In this document: positions 26,300 through 34,339 of the stretch, one piece after another
How the letters are laid out: the number at the start of each line of letters is the position of its first letter
Numbering within the stretch: position 1 is the stretch's first letter
NCBI RefSeq assembly: GCF_022701255.1
Contig: NZ_CP031705.1
Location: 5,952,001 to 6,016,000 of the forward strand
Source of the DNA: Microcoleus vaginatus HSN003
Lineage (GTDB): Bacteria > Cyanobacteriota > Cyanobacteriia > Cyanobacteriales > Microcoleaceae
Reading direction: 5' to 3'
Length of the DNA: 64,000 nucleotides
The notes under the pieces: model-generated
The model's database searches: none
Seen by the model: the letters and a program-made list of their open reading frames with translations, nothing else
Told to the model about the DNA's origin: nothing
Position numbers and translations under genes: made by a program

Positions 26300-27412
26300 T
26301 CACGCCGACGGTGTAACAGGCGGCAAGTCAGAATTATTCTTAGCCCGATCTATTGCCTCTCGATGTTCACTCCTCAGCTTCGGTTTTAAATACAAGTTCT
26401 CAATCAAAGCTGCCACTCCCGCAAACCAAGGCGGTACAATTACAGCTCCGATAATTCCCAATACTTGAACGCCTCCCAATACAGACAGCAATTGATATAA
26501 AGGATGCACACCAACCGATGAACCAACCAGCAAAGGATCGAGTACGTAAGTTTCTAAATTCTGGATGATTACAAATAACAGCAAGACCCACACAAGTACC
26601 CAGCCACCTTTAGCTAATGCTACGATTAATGCGGGTACTGCTCCTAACACGGGGCCGATGAAGGGAATCAAGTTGGTAACACCTGCGATCGCACCCAAGC
26701 CTAAAGCAAATTCCGGCATTCCCAAAACGCTCAAACCTGTGGTAATAAATATCCCTAAAATGCCCGAAACTAAGACTCGCCCGCGAATATAACTCCCCAT
26801 TCTTTGACCGATTGGCGCGGCTTGTGCGGCTAATTTTGCATCCCAAGGTTTTGGGAAAAACTGCACCAAACTTTTGATTAAGGTGTCGCTGTCCGCAACC
26901 ATGTAACCTGAAATAAATAATGCTAAAACTAAGCTGAAGACCCCGCCTAGAATGCCTCTCGTTAAACTGTACGATCGCAAAACCAGTTGTTGGCTCGATC
27001 GAATCAACCAATTAGTCAGCGATTGAGTGTCCACCAACTGACCCACCAAGGTTGGGGCATCGTCGGTTAGGCGACTCAATACATTAGTTGCCACAGTTCG
27101 CAAACTTTCAACATACAGTGGTAGCTGTCGCAGCAGTAACTCTATTTGTTCGATTACCGTGGGCCCGATTAACACTACCGTCCCGCTAAATCCGCCGATG
27201 AGAGTTAAATAAACCATAATCACCGCCAGCCAGCGGGGAACGCGCATCGTTTGGGCCCAATTAACGATCGGGACGATCGATGCAGCCAGCACGACTGATA
27301 TCATTAGAATTACTAGCAAGCTCCGCAATTGCCACAGCAGCACTAGGAGCAATGACGATGCTACAATTAGCAGCAAGTTAGGTAAAGAAATAGTTATCCG
27401 CTGTTCTGACAT
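26300..27412 (-). CDS. AI-2E family transporter (PerM/YdiK type)
   Basis: 370 residues from ATG 27412 (MSEQRITISLPNLLL); an upstream ATG at 27511 would add a soluble segment and is less likely. The protein has about eight membrane helices with the family pattern: short first helices, a ~90-residue extracytoplasmic stretch (LLRQLPLYVESLRTVATN), then GSYIRGRVLVSGILG, a glycine-rich LGLGAIAGVTNLIPFIGPVLGAVPALIVAL and ETYVLDPLLVGSSVGVHPL. Members export small molecules or act as Na+/H+ antiporters; the real substrate here is unknown. It is single and convergent with the OmpA gene. Confidence 0.85.
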   Translation of the reverse strand: MSEQRITISLPNLLLIVASSLLLVLLWQLRSLLVILMISVVLAASIVPIVNWAQTMRVPRWLAVIMVYLTLIGGFSGTVVLIGPTVIEQIELLLRQLPLYVESLRTVATNVLSRLTDDAPTLVGQLVDTQSLTNWLIRSSQQLVLRSYSLTRGILGGVFSLVLALFISGYMVADSDTLIKSLVQFFPKPWDAKLAAQAAPIGQRMGSYIRGRVLVSGILGIFITTGLSVLGMPEFALGLGAIAGVTNLIPFIGPVLGAVPALIVALAKGGWVLVWVLLLFVIIQNLETYVLDPLLVGSSVGVHPLYQLLSVLGGVQVLGIIGAVIVPPWFAGVAALIENLYLKPKLRSEHREAIDRAKNNSDLPPVTPSA

Positions 27413-27556
27413 GATTAAGTAATAAAGGTTTGTATTCGCGCTTATGTCCTCCCGCAGGGCGGGTTTATCTATCTTGTCAGTTACCACATATATGTCGGGT
27501 AAAACTCGCACCTACTCATATTATAATAAAAAGTAACATCGGCACAAAAAAATAAT

Positions 27557-28513
27557 ATGCAACCGCAATATTCAACCCAAGATTTCTCCACCATGTCGTC
27601 TATAAAATCACCAACGCTGTTTTACGAATGGCAAAACTATCGCTGTGCTTATGATGTTTATAACCCAACTACTGCGACAGAAGATAGCATTCCTTTGTTA
27701 TTAATTCATCCGATAGGAGTTGGTTTGTCAAGAATCTTTTGGCATAGATTTTGTGAGAGTTGGTACCAAGCAGGGAACACTAATCCGATTTACAATCCCG
27801 ACCTTTTGGGCTGCGGCGATTGCGAAATGCCGGCTGTGGCTTGCTATCCTGACGATTGGGCCGCACAGTTGCAATATTTCTTGGAAACTGTAGTCAAAAA
27901 ACCTGCGATCGTCCTCGTACAAGGTGCTTTACTATGTGTAGCCTTGGCTTTAGCAAAAAGGCAGCAGGAAAGCGGCTCAAATTTAATTCGTGGCTTAGTT
28001 CTCGCAGGGCCTCCCGCTTGGGCTGTGATGAACAAACATTCGACAGAAAGACAGCAAAGAATTGTCTGGAATTTGTTAAATTCTCCCTTGGGAAATGCTT
28101 TTTATCGCTACGCCAGACGCGCTGAGTTTTTGCGTTCTTTTTCAGTGAAACAACTGTTTGGCGATGCGGCAAAAGTTGACAGCGAATGGTTGGATGCTTT
28201 GCAGGCGGGGGCGGCAAATCCTGACAGCCGACACGCGGTTTTCTCGTTTTTAGCGGGGTTTTGGCGCCAGGATTATAGCGGTACGATTCAAAAGTTCGAT
28301 CGACCCGCACTGATTGTGATGGGAGAAAAAGCCTCAAGCATCAGTCAAGCGGGTAAGGAAGAGAAACCGGATGAAAGATTAGCGCAATATTTAGCCCATT
28401 TTCCCAATGCAGAAGGTTTATTAATGCCGGGGCGCAATGTTTTGCCCTATGAATCCACCGCAGAATTTGTCGCTGCTGTTGCGGAGTTTGTGGATAAGTT
28501 AAATAAAAATTAA
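27557..28513 (+). CDS. Alpha/beta-hydrolase fold protein lacking the serine nucleophile
   Basis: 318 residues (or 306 if the ATG at 27593 is used). The N-terminal fold elements are clear: LLLIHPIGVGLSRIFWHRF carries the oxyanion loop, NPDLLGCGDCEMP the next strand. Where the nucleophile elbow Gly-x-Ser-x-Gly is expected the sequence reads VLVQGALLCVALA (Q122-G123-A124-L125-L126), without a serine. The protein is thus likely inactive as a serine hydrolase, or uses another residue. The rest keeps RPALIVMGEKASS, the usual strand before the acid residue. It lies between the AI-2E permease (divergent) and the toxin-antitoxin pair. Function unknown. Confidence 0.75.
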   Translation: MQPQYSTQDFSTMSSIKSPTLFYEWQNYRCAYDVYNPTTATEDSIPLLLIHPIGVGLSRIFWHRFCESWYQAGNTNPIYNPDLLGCGDCEMPAVACYPDDWAAQLQYFLETVVKKPAIVLVQGALLCVALALAKRQQESGSNLIRGLVLAGPPAWAVMNKHSTERQQRIVWNLLNSPLGNAFYRYARRAEFLRSFSVKQLFGDAAKVDSEWLDALQAGAANPDSRHAVFSFLAGFWRQDYSGTIQKFDRPALIVMGEKASSISQAGKEEKPDERLAQYLAHFPNAEGLLMPGRNVLPYESTAEFVAAVAEFVDKLNKN

Positions 28514-28552
28514 ATCTATTTGTGAGTTATTATCTAATAATAACTGACACAG

Positions 28553-28837
28553 TTAATAGACCTCATCATGTGTCCCGATGTCGAGTAAAACAATGACTTC
28601 ACTATTTGTTTCTGTATCCTCTTCAATCGAGAACACAATCCGACAATTATAGCCGCAAGAGCAGGACTGAAGACCATCAAGTTGGCCACCTAGTTTATGA
28701 GTACCTAGGTTGGGAAAAAATACATCTGCTTCCATTTGTTGAAGAGAGTCTTCAATACGTCGCTGGAGGTCAGGATTTCGTTTCACAAACTTGCGGAATG
28801 CTCGTTTGAATTTGGGAGTCAGAACCAGTGGTCTCAT
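28553..28837 (-). CDS. RelE/ParE-type toxin
   Basis: 94 residues with the small RelE/YafQ-like fold: MRPLVLTPKFKRAFRKFVKR, then DLQRRIEDSLQQMEADVFFPNLGTHKL, GLQSCSCGYNCRIVFSI and a final VIVLLDIGTHDEVY. Members cleave mRNA at the ribosome or (ParE) poison gyrase; the YRIVF-like RxVF core (CRIVFSIEED) and terminal H/Y resemble the mRNA interferase branch. Its ATG overlaps the antitoxin stop by four bases (28834-28837), the typical type II arrangement in which toxin is translated after antitoxin. Confidence 0.85.
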   Translation of the reverse strand: MRPLVLTPKFKRAFRKFVKRNPDLQRRIEDSLQQMEADVFFPNLGTHKLGGQLDGLQSCSCGYNCRIVFSIEEDTETNSEVIVLLDIGTHDEVY

Positions 28838-29061
28838 GTTTCGGGCTCGTCCAAAGACTGGCGTAATGTTGAAATAACATCCTCGGCTGACTGCTGTCGG
28901 AATTTGCCTTTACGGAAATCAGCTAAGGTTTGTTGAGCATCCGCAGCTATTTCGGCGCGGATACTATCGCGGTGACGGTTTTGCAGGATTTTTATCAGCA
29001 TTTCCTGCTGTTCGTAGGACAGTTGCAAAGCAGTTTCTAGCACTTGGTCGAGGGTATTCAT
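28834..29061 (-). CDS. Antitoxin of the RelE/ParE-type pair
   Basis: 75 residues, MNTLDQVLETALQLSYEQQEML, then a polar C-terminal half (TLADFRKGKFRQQSAEDVISTLRQSLDEP). Small cyanobacterial antitoxins of this form precede RelE-type toxins. It probably wraps the toxin with its C-terminal half and represses the shared promoter through its N-terminal part. First gene of a two-gene unit overlapping the toxin by four bases. Confidence 0.8.
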   Translation of the reverse strand: MNTLDQVLETALQLSYEQQEMLIKILQNRHRDSIRAEIAADAQQTLADFRKGKFRQQSAEDVISTLRQSLDEPET

Positions 29062-29174
29062 AGAGCTACGCTATTACCTCTAAGGTTGAACAACTTGCGA
29101 AGTTTAGTAAATTGTATCGCTTCTTCCAAGACTAGGCTAAACTTCAAGAAAAATGCACTAAACTAGGTCTTGTC

Positions 29175-29366
29175 ATGAGCGATCGCAACATCATTACGAG
29201 CGAACCAGGTAAACGCGGTGGAAAGCCTTGCATCAGGCGAATGCGAATTACCGTGTATGATGTGTTGGGTTGGCTGGCTGCGGGAATGTCTCAGGCAGAA
29301 ATTCTGGACGATTTTCCAGAGTTGACGGAGGAAGACATTAGAGCGTGTTTAGAATTCGGCGGTTGA
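29175..29366 (+). CDS. DUF433 (VapB-like) antitoxin, C-terminus shortened
   Basis: 63 residues, MSDRNIITSEPGKRGGKPCIRRMRITVYDVLGWLA, then EILDDFPELTEEDIRACLEFGG. The GKPCI..MRI(T)V and ILDDFPELTEEDIRACL motifs are those of DUF433, usually ~75-80 residues and followed by a PIN-like toxin gene. Here the stop falls inside the start of a dispersed repeat (GGCGGTTGAAACCGC), which replaced the usual C-terminal helix, and no toxin gene follows. It is probably an orphan or decayed antitoxin. Confidence 0.7.
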   Translation: MSDRNIITSEPGKRGGKPCIRRMRITVYDVLGWLAAGMSQAEILDDFPELTEEDIRACLEFGG

Positions 29367-29436
29367 AACCGCTTCTTGTCCAACAAAGTCTGCCTCCGCA
29401 GACTATGAATTTAGTTTCAACCCCGATGCCAGATGG
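29358..29436. repeat. Dispersed repeat truncating the DUF433 gene
   Basis: GGCGGTTGAAACCGCTTCTT followed by a CTGCCTCCGCAGACT palindrome and ending TAGTTTCAACCCCG. The ends form an inverted repeat of GTTGAAAC. A related GGTTTCAACCGCC stretch is present at 22247-22259. Confidence 0.65.
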
Positions 29437-30951
29437 TTGTACCATCCTTTTGATCGATCAAAGTAATCCCATTATCCTTAAGTTCGTTGCGAATGCGATC
29501 GCCCTCAGCAAAATCCCTAGCTTTCCGGGCATCTTTCCGCTGCTGAATCATCGCCTCAATCTCCCCATCACTCAAACCGTCAACAGCATTATTGCTGTCA
29601 CCTTCCGGCTGAACTTCTAAACCCAAAACCTCGGCCAAACTCACCAAAGTCACCCATTTTTGCTGCAACAAATCCGGTGAAGTTTCTGTTTTGCCTTGAT
29701 GCACTAAAACATTGCCTTCTTTGGCCAATTCCTTAGCCAATTCAAACAAAACCGTCACAGCGCCGGGAGTATTGAAATCATGATCCATCGCTGATTGAAA
29801 TTCGTGCACAGCTTTGCTATCCTGTCCAGTTTTCTCAACGTCCCAACTCAGTTGAGAACCGTACCGGAGGCCAAACAGCAAACCTTCATTGATGGTATTC
29901 CAGCCATTTCGAGCGCTAGCGATCGCCTCTTCGGTAAAATCAATTTGACTGCGATACTGCGCCATCAACACAAACAGCCTCACCGCCATCGGTTCCACCG
30001 CTTTTGACTTCTCGCTTTCATTCTTACTCCCCCCCTTACCAAGGGGGGGCTGGGGGGGTTAGATTCCAAATCACCCGACCAATTCCCATCCAACAAATCG
30101 CGAATTGTAATAAAATTGTGCAAAGATTTCGACATCTTTTTGCCGTTGACAGTCACAAAAGCATTGTGCATCCAATAATTAGCAAGGGACTTGCCCGTCG
30201 CGGCTTCAGATTGAGCAATTTCATTCTCATGGTGGGGGAAAGTTAAATCGGAACCGCCGCAGTGAATGTCAATAGTTTCGCCCAAGCAATCCCGCACCAT
30301 AGCCGAACATTCGATGTGCCATCCGGGGCGACCTTTTCCCCAAGATGAATCCCAAGCAGGTTCACCGGGTTTAGCGCTTTTCCACAGGGCAAAATCAGAG
30401 TAATCTTGCTTTTTTTGAGCTTCTATTTCTGCGGTTTCCAATCTACCGCTAGCCCCGGCTTGCATTTCTTCCAACTTGCGGCCGGAAAGTTTTCCGTAAT
30501 CGGCAAATTGCCTCACGTTGTAGTAAACGTCGCCGCCGGAAGCATAGGCATAACCTTTATTTTCTAATTCGTGAATCAGCCGTTTAATGCCGTCGATTGT
30601 ATGGGTGGCGCGGGGATATTCATCGGCCCGGAGAATATTCAGCTTGTCCATATCTACGAAATATTCATCGATGAAGCGTTCCGCCACGGCTTCCATTGTG
30701 GAATTGGTTTCGCGGGCGCGATCGAGAATTTTGTCGTCAATATCTGTAAAATTCTGCACGTAGCGCACATCGTATCCCCGCCACATCAGATAACGCCGCA
30801 CCATGTCCCACACAATGTAAGCGCGGGCGTGGCCTACGTGGCAGTAATCGTATACCGTAACGCCGCAGCAGTACATCCGCACCTTTCCTGGTTCGAGGGG
30901 TTCAAAAGGTGATTCGCGACGGGTCAAGCGGTTGTAAAGCGTTAGGGGCAT
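29417..30951 (-). CDS. cysS: Cysteinyl-tRNA synthetase, frame broken at an inserted C-tract repeat
   Basis: The whole gene spans ~512 codons but is not a multiple of three: the N-terminal part (30951 to ~29980) and the C-terminal part (29998 to 29417) are in different frames. The enzyme charges tRNA-Cys. Class I signatures HVGHARAY and KKMSKS are intact, as are the zinc-site CSAMV and HHENE motifs. After FITIRDLLDGNWSGDLES an inserted repeat codes NPPSPP, then the frame changes; downstream the family sequence resumes as KAVEPMAVRLFVLMAQYR. One extra C in a 7-base C-tract would restore a continuous frame. The gene is essential, so sequencing error, tract slippage or ribosomal slippage must be considered. 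Relatives are ~485 residues. Confidence 0.85.
30026..30061. repeat. C-tract dispersed repeat inserted in cysS
   Basis: The plus strand reads seven C, TTACCAA, seven G, CT, seven G, TTAG. This motif recurs in many cyanobacterial genomes between and within genes. Its homopolymer runs make it prone to length changes, which explains the cysS frame problem. Confidence 0.85.
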
Positions 30952-31022
30952 GGGATTTGAGATTTGGGATTGATGTACTGCTCTAATTTATTATATTGCG
31001 GTTGGTGAATCTTTCGGTGTCA

Positions 31023-31196
31023 TTACCAAACATCTGTTAAATCTAAGACAAATCCCGGTAAGACATCTTCCCCTGACAAAGTGCTGGGATTATCTAATAT
31101 TTCCACATCCTGATTTTGTCTGTATATCTCAACTTTCTGGTTTTTGCGATCGATTAACCATCCCAAAATGGCTCCATTTGCGATGTATAGCGGTTC
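31023..31196 (-). pseudogene. Remnant of a Uma2 family (DUF820) nuclease-like gene
   Basis: Reading the minus strand up to the stop at 31023-31025 gives ~55 residues that match the C-terminus of Uma2 proteins: YIANGAILGWLIDRKNQK, then VEIYRQNQDVEIL and GEDVLPGFVLDLTDVW. A stop codon lies just upstream of residue E at 31194-31196 and the rest of the gene is missing. It is a decayed fragment between cysS and the efflux adaptor gene. Confidence 0.8.
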
Positions 31197-31522
31197 TCAA
31201 GAAAGTGAAATACACGGGCTAGTTCGATGCCCCATGCTTTTAGGCCCGATGCCCAATCCCCAAGAGCACCTCATGTTACTGAGAAAGGCTATATTCCCAC
31301 ATTTTTTCTCGCAATGGTTCCAGGTTGTCAGACTTAGAACGCAATACAGATTCAGAAGAAATAGCGACCTTAGAAGGGAAGAGAGAAAGTAGTACGTCAA
31401 CAGATGCTAGAATATCTCAGCCCCAAAGTTGCCATTTTTTTATCCAAACAGTAATTAAAACGGTTAAAGGGCGATCGCGCACGCTTAACAGTTATTTACA
31501 GTTTGTAGGGGAGGAGTTGACA

Positions 31523-33037
31523 GTGAAATATAAAGAAAACAATAGTTTCAAAACAGGAGTCAAATGGCTACTGTGGTCTAGTTTTCTCACTCTAGGCATC
31601 GGCGGCGGCTTATTTGCCTACGGGTTATATCAAAATCGACCTCCCGAACCCATAGGAGTGCGCTTGATACCCGTCAAACTTGGCGATATTGAAGATACGA
31701 TTAATGAAAGCGGCACTATTGAATTGGCTGGTCAACAAACTCTTAAATCTCCCGTTGATGCTACTGTTGATGAAGTGTTAGTAAAAATCGGGCAAAATAT
31801 CACATCTGGTCAGAACTTAATCACTCTTCGTAACCCCCAAAAACAAACAATTCTCAGCAAGCAAGAGTTGGTGATTCAAAAAGAAAAACTCACTCTAGAA
31901 AGCTTACGCCAAAAACTTGTCGCAGCCCAGGACAAGCTCAGTATCGCCCAAGGGAGACTTCAAAATTATAAATCCGGGCAAAATAACGATTTATTAGAAA
32001 TTAAAAAACAGGAAATTGCCTTAGCAAATAATCGCCAAAAAGTTGTTGACGCTGAGGTGGTTTTGGCTGCTGCTGAGCGGAAACTTACCGAGCAAAAAGC
32101 ATTATTTGAAAGAGGTTATATTCCGGCAGATAACGTGCGCTCCCAAGAAGACGAAGTTCGCAAGGCTAAAGTCAGTTTACGAGAGGAACAGTCTCAAATC
32201 AACACCGATTTGCTCGACCTCAAAAGTCGGCAAATTCAGCGACAAGATAAAGAGCAAGAACTTCAGGAAAAAGCGATCGCTGCTGAGTCAGTAGTGCGAC
32301 AAGCTCAGTTAGATGTTGCTACAAATAGCCGCAGTCTCCAAAGCTCTCTGCTTGAGTACCGAGAAAAAGAACAGGAACTAAAAAACAATATGGTGACTGC
32401 ATCTATTGATGGCAAGGTACTTAATATTCAAGTTAAAAATGGCGACGGAGTGACGCGGGGAACAGAGCTTTTGACATTAGGCGACCCTTCACAAGAACTG
32501 GTAAAACTACAGCTTTCTACCCTCAATGCTGCTAAAGTTAGACCGAAGCAGTCCGTCCGTATCAGCATTATTGGCCCCAATCCTAAGCAGTTTTCAGGAA
32601 AAGTAGAAAGCTTGTATATTCTTGCTAAAAGTGGTGATAGTAAAGGAAATGACGACTCTAATCAAGGCAGTCAACCAACGGTTCCTGCAACGGTAAGACT
32701 CGATGCTCCAACCCGGACTTTGATTCCAGGGAGTCAAGTGAATGTGGAGATAATTTTGCAGCAGCGCCAGAAGGTAGTAGTTTTAAATACAGAGGTAATT
32801 GTGCGATCGGACTCTAAGCCTTTTGTGTGGATTCGTGACAGTCAAGGCAAAGCCCAGAAACGGTCAGTTACATTAGGTTTAGAAGGATTGACACAGGTAG
32901 AAATAACTTCTGGTTTGCGGCCAGGTGACAGTGTTGTGATACCCCCTCCTGAACCTTCCTTAAAGCCAGGAACTCCTATTCAGGAAGAAAAAACAACTAA
33001 AAAGAAAGAAAAAACAGAGGGTGACGATCTGGAATAA
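31523..33037 (+). CDS. HlyD-family efflux adaptor (periplasmic)
   Basis: 504 residues from GTG 31523, which has GGGGAGGAG at 31509-31517; the frame is open to 31325 but that extension lacks homology. A membrane anchor (about 20-40, WLLWSSFLTLGIGGGLFAYG) is followed by a lipoyl-like half (SPVDATVDEVLVKIGQ), a long coiled-coil hairpin (residues ~90-290, rich in Lys, Gln, Glu) and the second lipoyl half plus beta-barrel (ASIDGKVLNIQVKNGDGV). It would link an inner-membrane pump to the TolC-type channel two genes downstream. Lys/Glu-rich tail. It opens the operon with a MacB-type permease. Confidence 0.85.
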   Translation: MKYKENNSFKTGVKWLLWSSFLTLGIGGGLFAYGLYQNRPPEPIGVRLIPVKLGDIEDTINESGTIELAGQQTLKSPVDATVDEVLVKIGQNITSGQNLITLRNPQKQTILSKQELVIQKEKLTLESLRQKLVAAQDKLSIAQGRLQNYKSGQNNDLLEIKKQEIALANNRQKVVDAEVVLAAAERKLTEQKALFERGYIPADNVRSQEDEVRKAKVSLREEQSQINTDLLDLKSRQIQRQDKEQELQEKAIAAESVVRQAQLDVATNSRSLQSSLLEYREKEQELKNNMVTASIDGKVLNIQVKNGDGVTRGTELLTLGDPSQELVKLQLSTLNAAKVRPKQSVRISIIGPNPKQFSGKVESLYILAKSGDSKGNDDSNQGSQPTVPATVRLDAPTRTLIPGSQVNVEIILQQRQKVVVLNTEVIVRSDSKPFVWIRDSQGKAQKRSVTLGLEGLTQVEITSGLRPGDSVVIPPPEPSLKPGTPIQEEKTTKKKEKTEGDDLE

Positions 33038-33110
33038 AAATTAAAGAGTAGGCTCAAATTAGCTAATTTTATTAATGTACGAAATGTTGATTTTTGATTT
33101 TTAATTACTT

Positions 33111-34286
33111 ATGAGCCTTTCTCCTTTAGACCTCCTCCGCCTTACTTGCATTTCCCTAAGTGGCAATCTTTTGCGATCTGCCCTAACTACAGTTGGAGTT
33201 TTTATGGGTGTAGCTGCGGTAAGCGCAACGTTGCAAGTTGGCAACATTAGCCGCGCGGTGATTGCTGAACAATTAGCTGAGCGAGAAGCGCCTCAAGTGC
33301 GAATCTTTATGTGGGGTGACACAAGCTTGAAATTAGAAGATATGGAATTTTTGCGGCAAAGGCTGAAAGGAGTTCAGGCGATTAGCGCATCAAATGGGTT
33401 CTATTTAGAGGGCGGCAAAGTTGTATTTCAGGCTGAAGAAGCAGAACCAGAGATGATTGCCGTTTCTCAGGACTATTTGCTGACATCGGGGCGGCAGTTA
33501 ATGGGGGGACGGTTTTTTTCGCCTACTGATTTTGCTGACTATCGACCAGTAGTGGTAATCGATGAATTGCTAGCCACAAAACTTTTTAAAGGTGACGCGG
33601 AACCTGTAGGTAAACGGATTTATGCTGCTCGCAGACCTTACATTATTGTCGGCGTGATGGAGAGCAAGCAAGGTTCTTTTGGCAAACCAACAGGTGAAAT
33701 GTTGGTGTCGATGTCGGTTTACAAGGCTATAACAGGGAGCCAGAGAATTAACTCAATTTCGGTGCGTCCTTACAATCTCAAAGATATTAAAGGGATGGAA
33801 AAGCAGGCAAAAAAGGTTTTGAAGCAGCGCTTTCCCCAGGCAGAGGTTTATACTGGGAACAATGTTAGAAAAATTTTGGAGGAGCAGGAAATTCTGGAAC
33901 TTGCTTCACAGGGACTATTGGCAGTGGGGGTAATTTCGCTATTGGTGGGAGGGGTTGGTATTGCTAATATTACGATCGCGGCGGTGATGGAACGTACCCC
34001 AGAAATTGGTTTGAGACGTGCGATCGGGGCTACTCAGAGAGATATATTGTTGCAGTTTATTCTAGAAGCAGTGATTCTGAGTTTAGCGGGGGGAATTGCT
34101 GCTATTGTGACGGTACACGGGTTAACGGTGGTGGTTGCGGATGTTTTTAAGTTGCCTTATAAATTTGACAGCAACACAGCAGCTTTGGCTCTAGGAGCGG
34201 CATTAGCGGTGGGTGTAGGAGCTGGATTTTTCCCGGCTCTGCGAGCTAGTCAACTCGATCCTGTTAAAGCGCTGCGTCAAGGGTAG
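33111..34286 (+). CDS. ABC transporter permease, MacB/FtsX type
   Basis: 391 residues. The first membrane helix (LRSALTTVGVFMGVAAVSA) is followed by a ~220-residue periplasmic MacB-type core (PVVVIDELLATKLFKGDAEPVGKRIY), then three C-terminal helices (LLAVGVISLLVGGVGIANI, ERTPEIGLRRAIGATQRDI). The ERTPEIGLRRAIGA stretch is the FtsX coupling motif that contacts an ATPase. It has no ATP-binding domain itself. Ending ~50 bp before the TolC-type gene, it is part of one unit with HlyD. Confidence 0.9.
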   Translation: MSLSPLDLLRLTCISLSGNLLRSALTTVGVFMGVAAVSATLQVGNISRAVIAEQLAEREAPQVRIFMWGDTSLKLEDMEFLRQRLKGVQAISASNGFYLEGGKVVFQAEEAEPEMIAVSQDYLLTSGRQLMGGRFFSPTDFADYRPVVVIDELLATKLFKGDAEPVGKRIYAARRPYIIVGVMESKQGSFGKPTGEMLVSMSVYKAITGSQRINSISVRPYNLKDIKGMEKQAKKVLKQRFPQAEVYTGNNVRKILEEQEILELASQGLLAVGVISLLVGGVGIANITIAAVMERTPEIGLRRAIGATQRDILLQFILEAVILSLAGGIAAIVTVHGLTVVVADVFKLPYKFDSNTAALALGAALAVGVGAGFFPALRASQLDPVKALRQG

Positions 34287-34339
34287 TCATCCCGTAGGAA
34301 ATCGCCATAGAATTACTTGCAGAAATCACTGGAGTTAGC

